Shown here piece by piece: positions 1 through 7,924 of a stretch of DNA of 64,000 nucleotides (position 1 is its first letter; every line of letters begins with the position of its first letter). The DNA comes from Roseomonas sp. (GTDB taxonomy: Bacteria; Pseudomonadota; Alphaproteobacteria; Acetobacterales; Acetobacteraceae), in assembly GCA_020249435.1 (NCBI GenBank), contig JADCFQ010000021.1:1-64000 (forward strand), in the 5' to 3' direction. A program made the translations under genes and the position numbers. The notes beneath the pieces are model-generated. The model was not told the DNA's origin, made no database searches, and was given only the letters and a program-made list of their open reading frames with translations.

Positions 1-94
1 GCACCCGCTTTTCAAGATCAACATAGCTGAACAGGGAACCAGCCACCGCGTCATTGCCACGCATCGCAACCTCGACCAAATGCAACGACAGTGA
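1..94 (+). CDS. 3' end of an unidentified gene (partial)
   Basis: An open frame runs in from the left edge (first full codon at 2) and stops with TGA at 92-94, giving about 30 C-terminal residues that start HPLFKINIAEQ. No family is recognisable. The next ORF begins with GTG at 91, so stop and start overlap as GTGA, an arrangement typical of translational coupling. Base composition is lower in GC than in the housekeeping genes that follow. The frame could be chance, because too little of it is visible. Confidence 0.35.
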   Translation, partial: HPLFKINIAEQGTSHRVIATHRNLDQMQRQ

Positions 95-357
95 ATCATA
101 AATACGCAAATCAGGCTACGAATTTCAGCAGCCTGCTAGTGCGCCTGCAGTATGGCACTCCTCTGGCGGGGTGGCGTGCAGACAGAGCGCAACTGTTGCG
201 CAAGGACCCCTATCTCGAAATATTGAATTTTGAAAAAATAAAATTCTACGCCAATAAAATAACGGAAGAAGGTAATGTTTTCGAGGCTGAGCCAGGATTC
301 GGATCTTTTTCGCGTTTTGGGCAGGAATTTATCTCTTCTGTCATTAGGGAAGCTTGA
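91..357 (+). CDS. small hypothetical protein, 88 aa, possibly horizontally acquired
   Basis: The ORF starts with GTG at 91, overlapping the preceding stop by four bases, and ends with TGA at 355-357. The product is soluble-looking, with no signal peptide or membrane segment, and is rich in Phe, Asn, Glu and Lys, unlike the Ala/Arg/Gly-rich chance frames of this genome. I do not recognise a domain. No good Shine-Dalgarno precedes the GTG, so expression would depend on coupling to the upstream frame. The opposite strand also carries a frame here, but it has a less protein-like composition. The local drop in GC suggests DNA of foreign origin next to rpsA. Confidence 0.35.
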   Translation: MNHKYANQATNFSSLLVRLQYGTPLAGWRADRAQLLRKDPYLEILNFEKIKFYANKITEEGNVFEAEPGFGSFSRFGQEFISSVIREA

Positions 358-363
358 TTCCGC

Positions 364-393
364 TTGACGCACCAAGCTGTCAGGCCCTAATCA
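364..393 (+). promoter_or_regulatory. candidate sigma-70 promoter for rpsA
   Basis: TTGACG at 364-369 and TAATCA at 388-393 are separated by 18 bases, the best -35/-10 match in the 225 bases before rpsA. It would give a leader of about 180 nt. The leader holds a GGCCGC/GCGGCC hairpin at 546-561, some 20 bases before the start codon. The -35 lies inside an interrupted inverted repeat (ATTAGGG at 343-349 with CCCTAAT at 385-391, and AGCTTG at 351-356 with CAAGCT at 373-378). Confidence 0.35.
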
Positions 394-582
394 TCAATAG
401 AGCGTCACGGTGAAAGCTGCGGCGCTGCCCATTTTGGGCCGGCAAAGGGTGGTCCGTTATCCCGCCCGCTTCCCCTGGGCCAGCCAGCGCAAAGCGCCGG
501 GGCCAAGCCGTGCTTCTCCCGCGGGCGGAAGGGCGCAGACCCAATGGCCGCCTCTGCGGCCACTACAGGACACATAAACTGC

Positions 583-2298
583 ATGGCTACTGCCACCAAC
601 CTCGCCAATGCTGGCGTGGAGAATTTTGCCGCGCTTCTCGATGCCACGCTTGGCCCAGATACGGGTTTTGCCGGCTCGGTCGTGACCGGTCGCGTTATTC
701 GCGTTGACGGCGACTTCGCCGTTGTTGATGTCGGCCTGAAAAGCGAAGGCCGCGTGCCGCTCAAGGAATTCGCCGCCCCGGGCCAGAAGCCCGAAGTGCA
801 GCCCGGCGATGTCTATGAGCTTTTCGTTGAGCGTTATGAAGACCGCGATGGCTCCATCGTGCTGTCGCGCGAAAAGGCGCGGCGCGAGGAAGCCTGGACC
901 ACGCTCGAAAAATCCCACCAGGCCGGTATTCGCGTGAATGGCGTGATCTTTGGCCGCGTGAAGGGTGGCTTCACCGTTGATCTTGGCGGGGCGGTTGCCT
1001 TCCTGCCGGGCTCTCAGGTGGATATCCGCCCGGTGCGTGATGTGATGCCGCTGATGGGCAATGCGCAGCCCTTCCAGATCCTGAAAATGGATCGCGCGCG
1101 GGGCAATATCGTTGTCTCCCGCCGCGCCGTACTGGAAGAAACCCGCGCCGAGCAGCGGAGCGAGCTGATCCAGGGCCTTAAGGAAGGCATGATCCTGGAT
1201 GGCGTGGTGAAGAACATCACCGATTACGGCGCCTTCGTAGATTTGGGCGGCGTGGATGGCCTGCTGCATGTCACCGATATCGCCTGGCGGCGCATCAATC
1301 ATCCCTCCGAAGCGCTCACCATCGGTATGCCCGTCAAGGTGCAGGTGATCCGCTTCAATCAGGACACGCAGCGCATCAGCCTTGGCATGAAGCAACTCAT
1401 GTCCGATCCGTGGGATGGCGTGGCGCTCAAGTATCCGGTCGGTGCGAAGTTCGCTGGCCGTGTCACCAACATCACCGATTACGGCGCCTTTGTGGAGCTG
1501 GAAGCCGGTGTTGAGGGCCTCGTGCATGTGTCCGAAATGTCCTGGACCAAGAAGAATGCGCATCCCGGCAAGATCGTTTCCACCTCAGAACAGGTGGATG
1601 TGATCATCCTGGATGTGGATGAACCGAAGCGCCGCATTTCCTTGGGTCTCAAGCAGGCGCAGGGCAATCCGTGGGAGCTGTTCGTGGAAGCGCATCCGGT
1701 GGGTTCCACCATCGAAGGCGAAATTCGCAACATCACCGAATTCGGCCTGTTCATTGGTGTCGGCGCGGAAATCGACGGCATGGTGCATATGTCCGATATT
1801 TCCTGGGACGAAGCCGGCGAAGCGGCGATGCAGCATTACAGCAAGGGCCAGATGGTCAAGGCGAAGGTGCTGGATGTGGATGTGGAAAAGGAACGCATCT
1901 CGCTTGGCATCAAGCAGCTTCAGGCCGACCCGGCCGCCGAAGTGCTGGACCGCGTGCGCAAGGGTGATGTTGTCACCTGCGTCGTCACCAAGGTTGAGCA
2001 GAACGGCATTGAAGTGAAGGTGGATGATGTGCTGACCGGCTTCATCCGCCGCGCCGAATTGGCCCGCGACCGTGGCGACCAGCGCCCCGACAAATTCGCC
2101 ATTGGCGAAAAAGTGGATGCGAAGGTCACCGCCGTGGACCGCGCCGCGCGCCGCCTGACGCTGACCATCAAGGGCAAGGAAGTGGAAGAGGAACGCGAAG
2201 CCATGCGCGAATATGGCTCGGCCGATTCTGGCGCCTCGCTCGGCGATATCCTGGGCGCGGCGATCCGTCGCCGCCGGGAGATGACCGGGGAAGAGTAA
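583..2298 (+). CDS. rpsA: 30S ribosomal protein S1
   Basis: S1 binds mRNA at the ribosomal platform and helps initiate translation. The 571-residue product has six consecutive S1 RNA-binding folds. Domains 3-5 are the most regular, with the repeated ITDYGAFV / ITEFGLF core and HV(T/S)DI(A/S)W ends; domains 1-2 are divergent and domain 6 ends in LTLTIKG. Length matches the usual 555-570 aa. An ATG at 544 is in frame, but the residues it would add are not S1-like. ATG 583 opens MATATNLANAGVENFAALLD, the normal alphaproteobacterial N terminus, with AGGA upstream. A strong intrinsic terminator follows. The commonly adjacent cmk is not visible to the left, where foreign-looking DNA lies instead. 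Confidence 0.96.
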   Translation: MATATNLANAGVENFAALLDATLGPDTGFAGSVVTGRVIRVDGDFAVVDVGLKSEGRVPLKEFAAPGQKPEVQPGDVYELFVERYEDRDGSIVLSREKARREEAWTTLEKSHQAGIRVNGVIFGRVKGGFTVDLGGAVAFLPGSQVDIRPVRDVMPLMGNAQPFQILKMDRARGNIVVSRRAVLEETRAEQRSELIQGLKEGMILDGVVKNITDYGAFVDLGGVDGLLHVTDIAWRRINHPSEALTIGMPVKVQVIRFNQDTQRISLGMKQLMSDPWDGVALKYPVGAKFAGRVTNITDYGAFVELEAGVEGLVHVSEMSWTKKNAHPGKIVSTSEQVDVIILDVDEPKRRISLGLKQAQGNPWELFVEAHPVGSTIEGEIRNITEFGLFIGVGAEIDGMVHMSDISWDEAGEAAMQHYSKGQMVKAKVLDVDVEKERISLGIKQLQADPAAEVLDRVRKGDVVTCVVTKVEQNGIEVKVDDVLTGFIRRAELARDRGDQRPDKFAIGEKVDAKVTAVDRAARRLTLTIKGKEVEEEREAMREYGSADSGASLGDILGAAIRRRREMTGEE

Positions 2299-2327
2299 TT
2301 CCTGGGTCACGACTGACAGACTATCAG

Positions 2328-2356
2328 CCCCGGGGTGGCAACACCCCGGGGTTTTT
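2328..2356 (+). terminator. intrinsic terminator of rpsA
   Basis: A perfect 10-bp stem (CCCCGGGGTG at 2328-2337, CACCCCGGGG at 2342-2351) closes a GCAA tetraloop and is followed by five T. It starts 30 bases after the rpsA stop and isolates the toxin-antitoxin unit downstream. Confidence 0.92.
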
Positions 2357-2377
2357 CATGTGGCAGCGTCATTGCGC

Positions 2378-2405
2378 TTGAAAACGCCATCAATTATTCT
2401 ATTCT
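2378..2405 (+). promoter_or_regulatory. candidate promoter of the toxin-antitoxin operon
   Basis: TTGAAA at 2378-2383 and TATTCT at 2400-2405 are spaced by 16 bases. The segment is AT-rich compared with its surroundings. The last base of the -10 is the first base of the operator palindrome, so a repressor bound there would block RNA polymerase. Confidence 0.5.
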
Positions 2406-2441
2406 GATAGCATCGCAATCATTTTATGGAAGATGCTATCA
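2405..2441 (+). promoter_or_regulatory. palindromic operator, FitA-like half-sites
   Basis: TGATAGCATC at 2405-2414 is repeated in perfect inverted form as GATGCTATCA at 2432-2441, with 17 bases between the arms. The left arm abuts the -10 box. The right arm spans from the ribosome binding site to the A of the antitoxin ATG. From memory, the 8-mer TGATAGCA/TGCTATCA is the half-site used by gonococcal FitAB; here the two half-sites are in the opposite order. Autoregulation by the antitoxin/toxin complex is inferred. Confidence 0.8.
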
Positions 2442-2707
2442 TGGCCGCTGTCACCATTCGCAACCTCTCGGATGAGGCGCATCGCGCGCTCAAGCTCCGC
2501 GCGGCCCAGCATAATCGCAGCACGGAAGCCGAAATGCGCGCCATACTGGAAGCCGCTGTGCGTCCTGAGCGCCGGCTGCTTCTTGGCACAGCCCTATCGG
2601 CTGCGAGCCGGGAATTGGGGCTGACCAATGCCGATATCGAGGCGCTTGAGCAAAGCCTCGACCAGGTCCGCGACCGCCGCCCCGCCGAGCCCATGGGTTT
2701 CAAATGA
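2441..2707 (+). CDS. FitA-like ribbon-helix-helix antitoxin
   Basis: This 88-residue protein has an N-terminal Arc/MetJ-type ribbon-helix-helix (MAAVTIRNLSDEAHRALKLR, then a helix with RSTEAEMRAIL). Its C-terminal tail would wrap around and inhibit the toxin. This is the FitA/VapB (StbC-like) architecture. ATG 2441 is preferred over the in-frame ATG 2426: it gives the family N terminus and has GGAAG at 2428-2432, eight bases upstream. A PIN toxin gene follows 13 bases after the stop. By family knowledge the protein neutralises the toxin and represses the operon through the palindrome that overlaps its own start. Confidence 0.88.
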   Translation: MAAVTIRNLSDEAHRALKLRAAQHNRSTEAEMRAILEAAVRPERRLLLGTALSAASRELGLTNADIEALEQSLDQVRDRRPAEPMGFK

Positions 2708-2720
2708 CGGGGCAGGGCGC

Positions 2721-3137
2721 ATGATCCTGCTCGACACCAATGTGGTCTCTGAGGCGATCAAACCCGAATCCCATCCAGCGGTCCGCGCCTGGCTTGATGC
2801 CCAGCTTGCCGAGACCCTGTTCCTGCCCAGCATCACCATCGCCGAGCTTCTGTTTGGCATTGGCGTCCTGCCGGATGGCAGGCGAAAGACCATATTGGCC
2901 GCACGGATTGATGGCCTGCTGGAAGCCTTTGCCGGCCGCATCCTGCCCTTTGATGCGCGGGCAGCGCAGCATTATGCCGATCTCGCGGTCAAGGCGCGTG
3001 CTGCTGGCAGGGGCTTCCCAACGCCCGATGGCTATATCGCCGCCATCGCCGCTGCACATGGTTTCGCCGTGGCATCGCGCGACACAAGCGCTTTCCATGC
3101 TGCGGGGCTCGCGGTGATTGATCCCTGGAAAACCTGA
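2721..3137 (+). CDS. FitB/VapC-like PIN-domain toxin (ribonuclease)
   Basis: This 138-residue PIN domain is expected to be a Mg-dependent RNase held inactive by the preceding antitoxin. The acidic residues sit at the FitB-like positions Asp5 (MILLDTN), Glu42 (IAELLFG), Asp103 (PTPDGYIAA) and Asp121 (SRDT), so the active site looks intact. ATG 2721 gives the canonical MILLDTNVVSEAIKP start, and GGGGCAGGG lies just upstream. Length is normal. FitB-like annotation fits better than generic VapC because of the length, the MILLDTNVVSE start and the operator type. The natural RNA target cannot be inferred from sequence. Confidence 0.9.
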   Translation: MILLDTNVVSEAIKPESHPAVRAWLDAQLAETLFLPSITIAELLFGIGVLPDGRRKTILAARIDGLLEAFAGRILPFDARAAQHYADLAVKARAAGRGFPTPDGYIAAIAAAHGFAVASRDTSAFHAAGLAVIDPWKT

Positions 3138-3264
3138 CGCAATCGCGCGGGAAGGTGACTGTGCCAGGCACTGACGCGTCTTGACGTTTAGGTCATGACA
3201 GTCTGCGGCCACTAATTTGCCCCCACCCCTTGCCCCAATCCCCGCCGCGCGCCACAAACAGCTC

Positions 3265-4173
3265 ATGTCGCTTGAAGCCGATCTCCTCGCCGAAAGGCGC
3301 CGCCTGTCGCGGCGCGTCACCTTTTGGCGTGCGCTCGCCGTGATTGGCGTTATCGCCGCGCTGGGCGCGCTGCTTGGCAAGGGCGGGCTTGGTGGGCTTG
3401 CGTCCAATGACCATGTGCTGCGTCTCCGTATCGAAGGGGTCATCACCGAAGATCGCCGCCTTTTGGAAGTGATCGAAGAAGCGGGCCGCGATGCCTCCGC
3501 CCGCGCCATGCTGCTGGTGATAGACAGCCCCGGCGGCAGCATGTCGGGCGGCGAGGCGCTGTACGGCACGCTCAAGCGCTTTGCCGAGAAAAAACCGATC
3601 GTCGCGCTGATGGGCGGCACTGCCGCCTCAGCCGGTTACATGATCGCCATGCCGGCCGAGCATGTGCTGGCGCGGGAAGCGACCGTCACGGGCTCGATCG
3701 GCGTTCTGCTGCAAAGCTTTGACGTGTCGGAATTGCTGGCCCGGCTTGGTGTGCGCCCGGATATCCTGGCGACCGGCCCCTTCAAGGCGCAGCCCAACCC
3801 CTTCCAGCCCATGACTGATCAAGGCCGGGCGGAGATGATGCGCGTTTTGGAAGATTTGCACGGCCAATTCATCGGCATCGTCGCCCGGGGCCGGCGCATG
3901 GATGAAGCGCGCGTGCGCCCGCTGGCCGATGGGCGGGTCTTTACCGGGCGCGAGGCATTGCCCCTTGGCCTGATTGACGCCATTGGCGGAGAGGCCGAGG
4001 CCCGCGCCTGGCTCGCCGCCCAAAAGGGCGTCGCGGAAGCCCTGCCGGTGCGGGACCTTGAACCGCGCGACCGGGTGGAGAAATTCCTCAACCGCTTTGC
4101 CGGCAGCCTTATCCGGACGGTGATGACGGAATGGCTGGGCGTTGACGCCCCTCGGGCAGTCTGGCAGCGTTAA
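3265..4173 (+). CDS. sppA: signal peptide peptidase SppA (S49)
   Basis: This membrane-bound serine protease degrades cleaved signal peptides. It is the short (302 aa) single-domain form. One membrane anchor lies at about residues 22-40. The S49 domain has the probable nucleophile Ser122 (TAASAGYM) and the general base Lys174 (GPFKAQPNPF), with the IDSPGGS motif at 86-92. ATG 3265 (MSLEADLLAERRRL) matches the usual alphaproteobacterial start. A TTG at 3217 would add 16 Pro/Ala-rich residues, and neither start has a clear Shine-Dalgarno. The gene is followed by ihfB, a conserved sppA-ihfB order in alphaproteobacteria. Confidence 0.93.
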   Translation: MSLEADLLAERRRLSRRVTFWRALAVIGVIAALGALLGKGGLGGLASNDHVLRLRIEGVITEDRRLLEVIEEAGRDASARAMLLVIDSPGGSMSGGEALYGTLKRFAEKKPIVALMGGTAASAGYMIAMPAEHVLAREATVTGSIGVLLQSFDVSELLARLGVRPDILATGPFKAQPNPFQPMTDQGRAEMMRVLEDLHGQFIGIVARGRRMDEARVRPLADGRVFTGREALPLGLIDAIGGEAEARAWLAAQKGVAEALPVRDLEPRDRVEKFLNRFAGSLIRTVMTEWLGVDAPRAVWQR

Positions 4174-4299
4174 GCGGGGCAGTTTTCGTTTAGCGCATTC
4201 ATGTGATGCCGCTGTGCGGGCTTTGCTCCGACAGGAGAGGTTCAGGCGTCCCCCAATTCGGGCGCCGCACAAAAAAAGCGCTTTGGGAGAAACCCCAGC

Positions 4300-4623
4300 A
4301 TGACGAGATCGGAACTGATCGCGCAACTCGCGGCAAGCAATCCGCATTTGCGCCAGGGCGATGTGGAAGCGATTGTCGCGACGATCTTTGGCGAGATCAC
4401 CGCCGCCTTGGCGCGTGGTGATCGCGTGGAATTGCGCGGCTTCGGTGCCTTTTCCACCAAATCGCGCGAAGGCCGCACCGGGCGCAATCCGCGCACCGGA
4501 GAATCCGTGCCGGTTGAGGCGAAATCCGTGCCCTATTTCAAACCTGGCAAGGAATTGCGCGAACGCATCAATGCGAAGAAGGCGCCCGCCCCCGCCAAGC
4601 GCGCCGCCGCGCGCAAGGCGTGA
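4300..4623 (+). CDS. ihfB: integration host factor subunit beta
   Basis: IHF-beta pairs with IHF-alpha to bend DNA in replication, recombination and transcription. The 107 residues cover the HU/IHF fold, with the [20 protein letters not shown] beta-arm and the NPRTGE motif typical of the beta subunit. A Lys/Ala/Pro-rich basic tail of about 15 residues follows, longer than in E. coli. GGGAG lies upstream of ATG 4300. The nearest neighbours are sppA upstream and lapA downstream. Confidence 0.93.
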   Translation: MTRSELIAQLAASNPHLRQGDVEAIVATIFGEITAALARGDRVELRGFGAFSTKSREGRTGRNPRTGESVPVEAKSVPYFKPGKELRERINAKKAPAPAKRAAARKA

Positions 4624-4771
4624 CGCGCTGAATGAGCTTCAGGTTTTTCCGCCAATTGCATCCGTAGTTGCGCGCCATGCTCATCACGCATGGCGATCCT
4701 GGCGCGATTATGCCTTGACGCGAAGGCGTCACCGGGGATTGTGTGAGGCCTCGTCTTCCTAAGGCCCCGCA

Positions 4772-5077
4772 ATGCGCTGGTTCATCTTCCTGCCCCTCGC
4801 CATTCTGGTGGTGCTCTTCATGCTCTCGAACCCGCAGAGCATCGAATTGCGTCTCTGGCCCTTTGATGTTGCCTGGACGGCCTCGGCCTCCATCGCCGTG
4901 CTCTCCATCGCTGCGGTCGCCTTCCTGCTGGGTGCGCTGATCGCCTGGGCGGCTGGCCTGCCAGCACGGCACCGGGGCCGCGCTGCCGAACGCCGCGTGA
5001 GCGCCCTGGAAGCCGAGGTAAAGGCGCTCAACGCCGCCAAGCAGGCTTCCGACGAAAAGGCCCTGACCAAAGCATGA
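4772..5077 (+). CDS. LapA-domain (DUF1049) inner-membrane protein
   Basis: This 101-residue membrane protein has two predicted transmembrane helices (about 3-20 and 37-60) enclosing the [13 protein letters not shown] segment typical of LapA/YciS. A charged cytoplasmic coiled-coil-like tail ([13 protein letters not shown]) follows. In E. coli, LapA/LapB act in LPS assembly control; whether that applies here is inferred. Its TGA overlaps the ATG of pyrF (ATGA), so the two are probably co-translated. No lapB is present in the window. Confidence 0.85.
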   Translation: MRWFIFLPLAILVVLFMLSNPQSIELRLWPFDVAWTASASIAVLSIAAVAFLLGALIAWAAGLPARHRGRAAERRVSALEAEVKALNAAKQASDEKALTKA

Positions 5078-5781
5078 TCGCACGCCCCGAAAGCGGCGCT
5101 GCCCGCATCATTCCAGCCCTTGATTCAGGCGATGCGGCGCGCGCCCAAAGCCTGGCCGAGGCCCTCGCACCCCATTGCGGCGTGCTGAAGGTGGGGCTGG
5201 AACTTTTCACCTCGGCCGGCCCCGCCATTGTCAGCGCCATGGCGCGGCATCGCCCGGTGTTTCTTGATTTGAAGCTGCACGACATCCCAAACACCGTCGC
5301 CGGCGCCGTGCGGTCCCTGCTGCCGCTCCGCCCCGCCATGATGACGCTGCATGCCACGGGCGGTGCCGCCATGATCGCCGCCGCGCGCGCCGAGGCTGAG
5401 AAGGCCGGCGCCGAGCGCCCCATGCTGCTGGCGGTCACGGTGCTCACCAGCATTGATGCGGAAACCCTGGCGAGCACGGGTGTGGCCGCCAGCCCCGCCG
5501 AGCAGGTGCTGCGCTTGGCACGCCTTGCCCTCAACGCCGGGGCGGATGGCCTGGTCTGCAGCCCACAGGAAGCGGGCGTGCTGCGCGCCGCGCTTGGCCC
5601 GGCCCCGTTCCTGGTGGTGCCGGGCGTGCGCCCTGCTGGCAGTGCGGCGGGAGATCAGGCGCGCACCGCCACACCGGCCGAGGCCGTTGCGGCCGGCGCA
5701 GATTGGATTGTGGTAGGCCGCCCCATTACCGGCGCAGCAGACCCGGCAGCAGCAGCGGCAGCCATCGCGGCAGGGCTTTAG
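5074..5781 (+). CDS. pyrF: orotidine 5'-phosphate decarboxylase
   Basis: PyrF converts OMP to UMP, the last step of de novo pyrimidine synthesis. The 235-aa TIM barrel has the catalytic motif with Asp65, Lys67 and Asp70 ([11 protein letters not shown]), and a C-terminal phosphate loop (VPGVRPAG, then WIVVGRPIT). ATG 5074 overlaps the lapA stop by four bases. trpF begins three bases after the stop, giving a compact lapA-pyrF-trpF-MFS unit. Confidence 0.96.
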   Translation: MIARPESGAARIIPALDSGDAARAQSLAEALAPHCGVLKVGLELFTSAGPAIVSAMARHRPVFLDLKLHDIPNTVAGAVRSLLPLRPAMMTLHATGGAAMIAAARAEAEKAGAERPMLLAVTVLTSIDAETLASTGVAASPAEQVLRLARLALNAGADGLVCSPQEAGVLRAALGPAPFLVVPGVRPAGSAAGDQARTATPAEAVAAGADWIVVGRPITGAADPAAAAAAIAAGL

Positions 5782-5783
5782 GC

Positions 5784-6425
5784 GTGCTGGTCAAGATTTG
5801 CGGCATCAAGGACGCGGCCGCGCTGGACGCGGCGCGGCAAGGCGGTGCGGATATGGTGGGGTTTGTCTTCTTCCCGCCCTCCCCGCGCGCCGTGACAGCC
5901 AATCAGGCGGGTGAGCTTGCGCGGTCCTACGGCCACGGCCCGAAGCGCGTCGGGCTGTTTGTGGACCCGGATGATGCCATGCTGGCCGCGACACTGGCCG
6001 AAGTGCCTCTCGATATCCTGCAATTGCAAGGGGAGGAAACCCCGGCGCGGGCGGGCGAAATCCGCGCCCGGTTCGGCAAGCCGGTGATGAAGGCGCTCGG
6101 CATTGGCAGCAAGGCCGATCTGGCGCGCCTGCCCGATTATGCTGATCAGGTGGATTACTTCCTGCTCGATGCTCCCCCGCCGGCCGGCAGCGCCCTGCCG
6201 GGCGGCAATGCGCAGGCTTTCGATTGGGCGCTGATGAAGAATGAGAAGCCGCCACGCCCCTGGCTGCTTGCGGGCGGGCTGACGCCGGCCAATGTGGCTG
6301 AGGCGATTGCGGCCTCTGGCGCGCCGGGGGTGGATGTGTCCTCGGGCGTTGAGCGGGCGCGCGGCGTCAAGGACCCCGCCGCCATTGCAGCCTTTATCGC
6401 CGCCGCCAAAGCCGGGCGCGTGTGA
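5784..6425 (+). CDS. trpF: phosphoribosylanthranilate isomerase
   Basis: TrpF catalyses the Amadori isomerisation of N-(5'-phosphoribosyl)anthranilate in tryptophan synthesis. The 213-residue barrel shows the catalytic-Cys motif KICGI near the N terminus, VGFVFFPPSPRAV, the catalytic-Asp region (YFLLDAP) and the phosphate-binding C-terminal GVDVSSGVE. The start is GTG at 5784, two bases after pyrF, because no ATG gives the KICG N terminus; reading further upstream only adds residues overlapping pyrF. Its stop overlaps the GTG of the MFS gene. Confidence 0.94.
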   Translation: MLVKICGIKDAAALDAARQGGADMVGFVFFPPSPRAVTANQAGELARSYGHGPKRVGLFVDPDDAMLAATLAEVPLDILQLQGEETPARAGEIRARFGKPVMKALGIGSKADLARLPDYADQVDYFLLDAPPPAGSALPGGNAQAFDWALMKNEKPPRPWLLAGGLTPANVAEAIAASGAPGVDVSSGVERARGVKDPAAIAAFIAAAKAGRV

Positions 6426-7603
6426 CAGCGCCAGGGGAAGACGAGGCCGCCGAAAAGGCCAAGATGCGCCGCGTTTTGGCGATTTTCGGCCCGGCAGTCT
6501 TTGCCGGCGCCTTTGCCACGCGCGTGACTGACCCGACAGTGGCCGAAATCGCCGGCGAATTCAGCGTGACGGCGGCGGAGGCCGCCTTGCTCGGCACTGC
6601 CTATACCCTGCCCTTCGCTTTGGTGCAGCCAATCCTGGGGCCGGTTGCGGATTCCATCGGCAAGCGGCGGATTGTCATGATCTGCGTCGCGCTGCTCGGC
6701 ATCATGCTGCTGGCCGCCGCAGTTTCGGCGAGCTTTGGCTGGTTGATGGCGTTTCGTGCGGCTTCCGGCATGGCGGCGGGGGGCATGATGCCCCTCACGC
6801 TTGCCATCATGGGGGATGCGGTATCGCTGAAATACCGCCAGGTGGCGCTTTCGCGCATTCTGATCTTCGGCATTAGCGGGCAGATCGCGGGCGGTGTGGT
6901 GGCGGGCCCCATCGCCGCCATCGCCGGCTGGCGCGGCGTGCTGGTGGTTTGCGCCGTCGCTGCCTTCATCGGGCTTGTTGCCCTGATCCTGGCCGCCCGA
7001 GGCGCCGCGCGCGAGGTGATGACGCGCTATGACCCCATGGTTGCGCTGCAACGCTATCGCGGCATTATCGCCAACCCTGCCGCGCTGCCCTTATTCGCCG
7101 CTGTTGCAGTGGAAGGCGGCCTGGTTTTTGGCGTCTTTCCCTTCATTGCGCCGCTGCTGATCGAACGCGCCATCGGCAGCACCATGGAAGCGGGCTTCGC
7201 CATTGGCGCCTTTGGCCTGGGCGGGCTGTTATTCGCTGCCCTGGTCGCGCCGCTCCTGGCCCGCTTCGGCCAGGGCGGCGTGATCCGCATTGGCGGCGCC
7301 ACCGCAGCGCTCGCGCTGATTGGCTTTGCGCTGGCGCCTTCCCTGGTGGTGGCGACGCTGGCGGGTTTGGGGCTCGGGCTTGGCTTTTACATGATCCACA
7401 ACGCCATCCAGACCCGCGCGACCGAGCTCGCCCCCCAGGCGCGCGGCAGTGCCATGTCCCTGCATGCCTTCGCCTTTTTCGGTGGCCAATCGCTTGGCCC
7501 GATCTTTTATGGGCTGGGGGCGATGGTGTTTGGCCTGCCCATCACCCTGGCGCTGGCGGGCGCCGCGATCATGGTGCTGGCGCTGCTTTTGGCGCGGCGC
7601 TGA
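6422..7603 (+). CDS. MFS transporter
   Basis: This is a 393-residue protein of the major facilitator superfamily with about 12 hydrophobic segments. The loop between helices 2 and 3 reads GPVADSIGKRR, a variant of the MFS motif A. The arrangement (AGAFATRVTDP near helix 1, GGMMPLTLAIMGD in helix 4) resembles drug/sugar efflux members, but the substrate cannot be assigned. The GTG start at 6422 overlaps the trpF stop (GTGA), so it is the last gene of the lapA-pyrF-trpF run. No terminator is evident immediately after it. Confidence 0.88.
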   Translation: MTAPGEDEAAEKAKMRRVLAIFGPAVFAGAFATRVTDPTVAEIAGEFSVTAAEAALLGTAYTLPFALVQPILGPVADSIGKRRIVMICVALLGIMLLAAAVSASFGWLMAFRAASGMAAGGMMPLTLAIMGDAVSLKYRQVALSRILIFGISGQIAGGVVAGPIAAIAGWRGVLVVCAVAAFIGLVALILAARGAAREVMTRYDPMVALQRYRGIIANPAALPLFAAVAVEGGLVFGVFPFIAPLLIERAIGSTMEAGFAIGAFGLGGLLFAALVAPLLARFGQGGVIRIGGATAALALIGFALAPSLVVATLAGLGLGLGFYMIHNAIQTRATELAPQARGSAMSLHAFAFFGGQSLGPIFYGLGAMVFGLPITLALAGAAIMVLALLLARR

Positions 7604-7924
7604 GGCGGCTTCCGGGCGCCCGATTCGCAGCCCGCCAAAGCCCGCCATTCAGGCCAAGTGAACAAAGCGGAAACCATTAACAAAAAGCATTAAGTATTTT
7701 ATCCATCATTTTCAATGATATATACCGCCAGAAAAGAACAAAACCGCAACGCACGACTCGGCACACCTTACGTCGATGTTATCCCAAGATATTGTGGCAG
7801 GGCCTGAACCCCTGCCACAAGCGCGTTCGCTTCCCGTCCCGCGCGCAACAGGGTGCGGCGGCATTGCCGCATGCCCGCCGATATGGCCCAATGGCGACTG
7901 AACCCATCCACACAGGAAACACCC
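7604..7924 (+). other. intergenic, AT-rich, no gene found
   Basis: No convincing ORF lies here. The stretch 7660-7745 is strikingly AT-rich for this genome and holds a small inverted repeat, ATCATT at 7705-7710 and AATGAT at 7714-7719, a plausible promoter/operator for the next gene. A large perfect hairpin follows at 7792-7820. Confidence 0.5.
7792..7820. repeat. perfect 11-bp hairpin
   Basis: TTGTGGCAGGG (7792-7802) and CCCTGCCACAA (7810-7820) form a perfect stem around a 7-base loop. No T-tract follows on either strand, so it is not a standard intrinsic terminator. It lies about 105 bases before the start of the small protein gene, in its probable leader. Confidence 0.7.

Noticed and set aside
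457-1563. 368-aa minus-strand frame opposite rpsA
   Set aside because: Shadow of six S1 domains; no motif of its own.
7780-7850. Possible tRNA (translation of the region resembles tRNA-derived peptide tails)
   Set aside because: No acceptor stem or D arm, the 11-bp stem is too long for an anticodon arm, and the T-loop consensus is missing on both strands.
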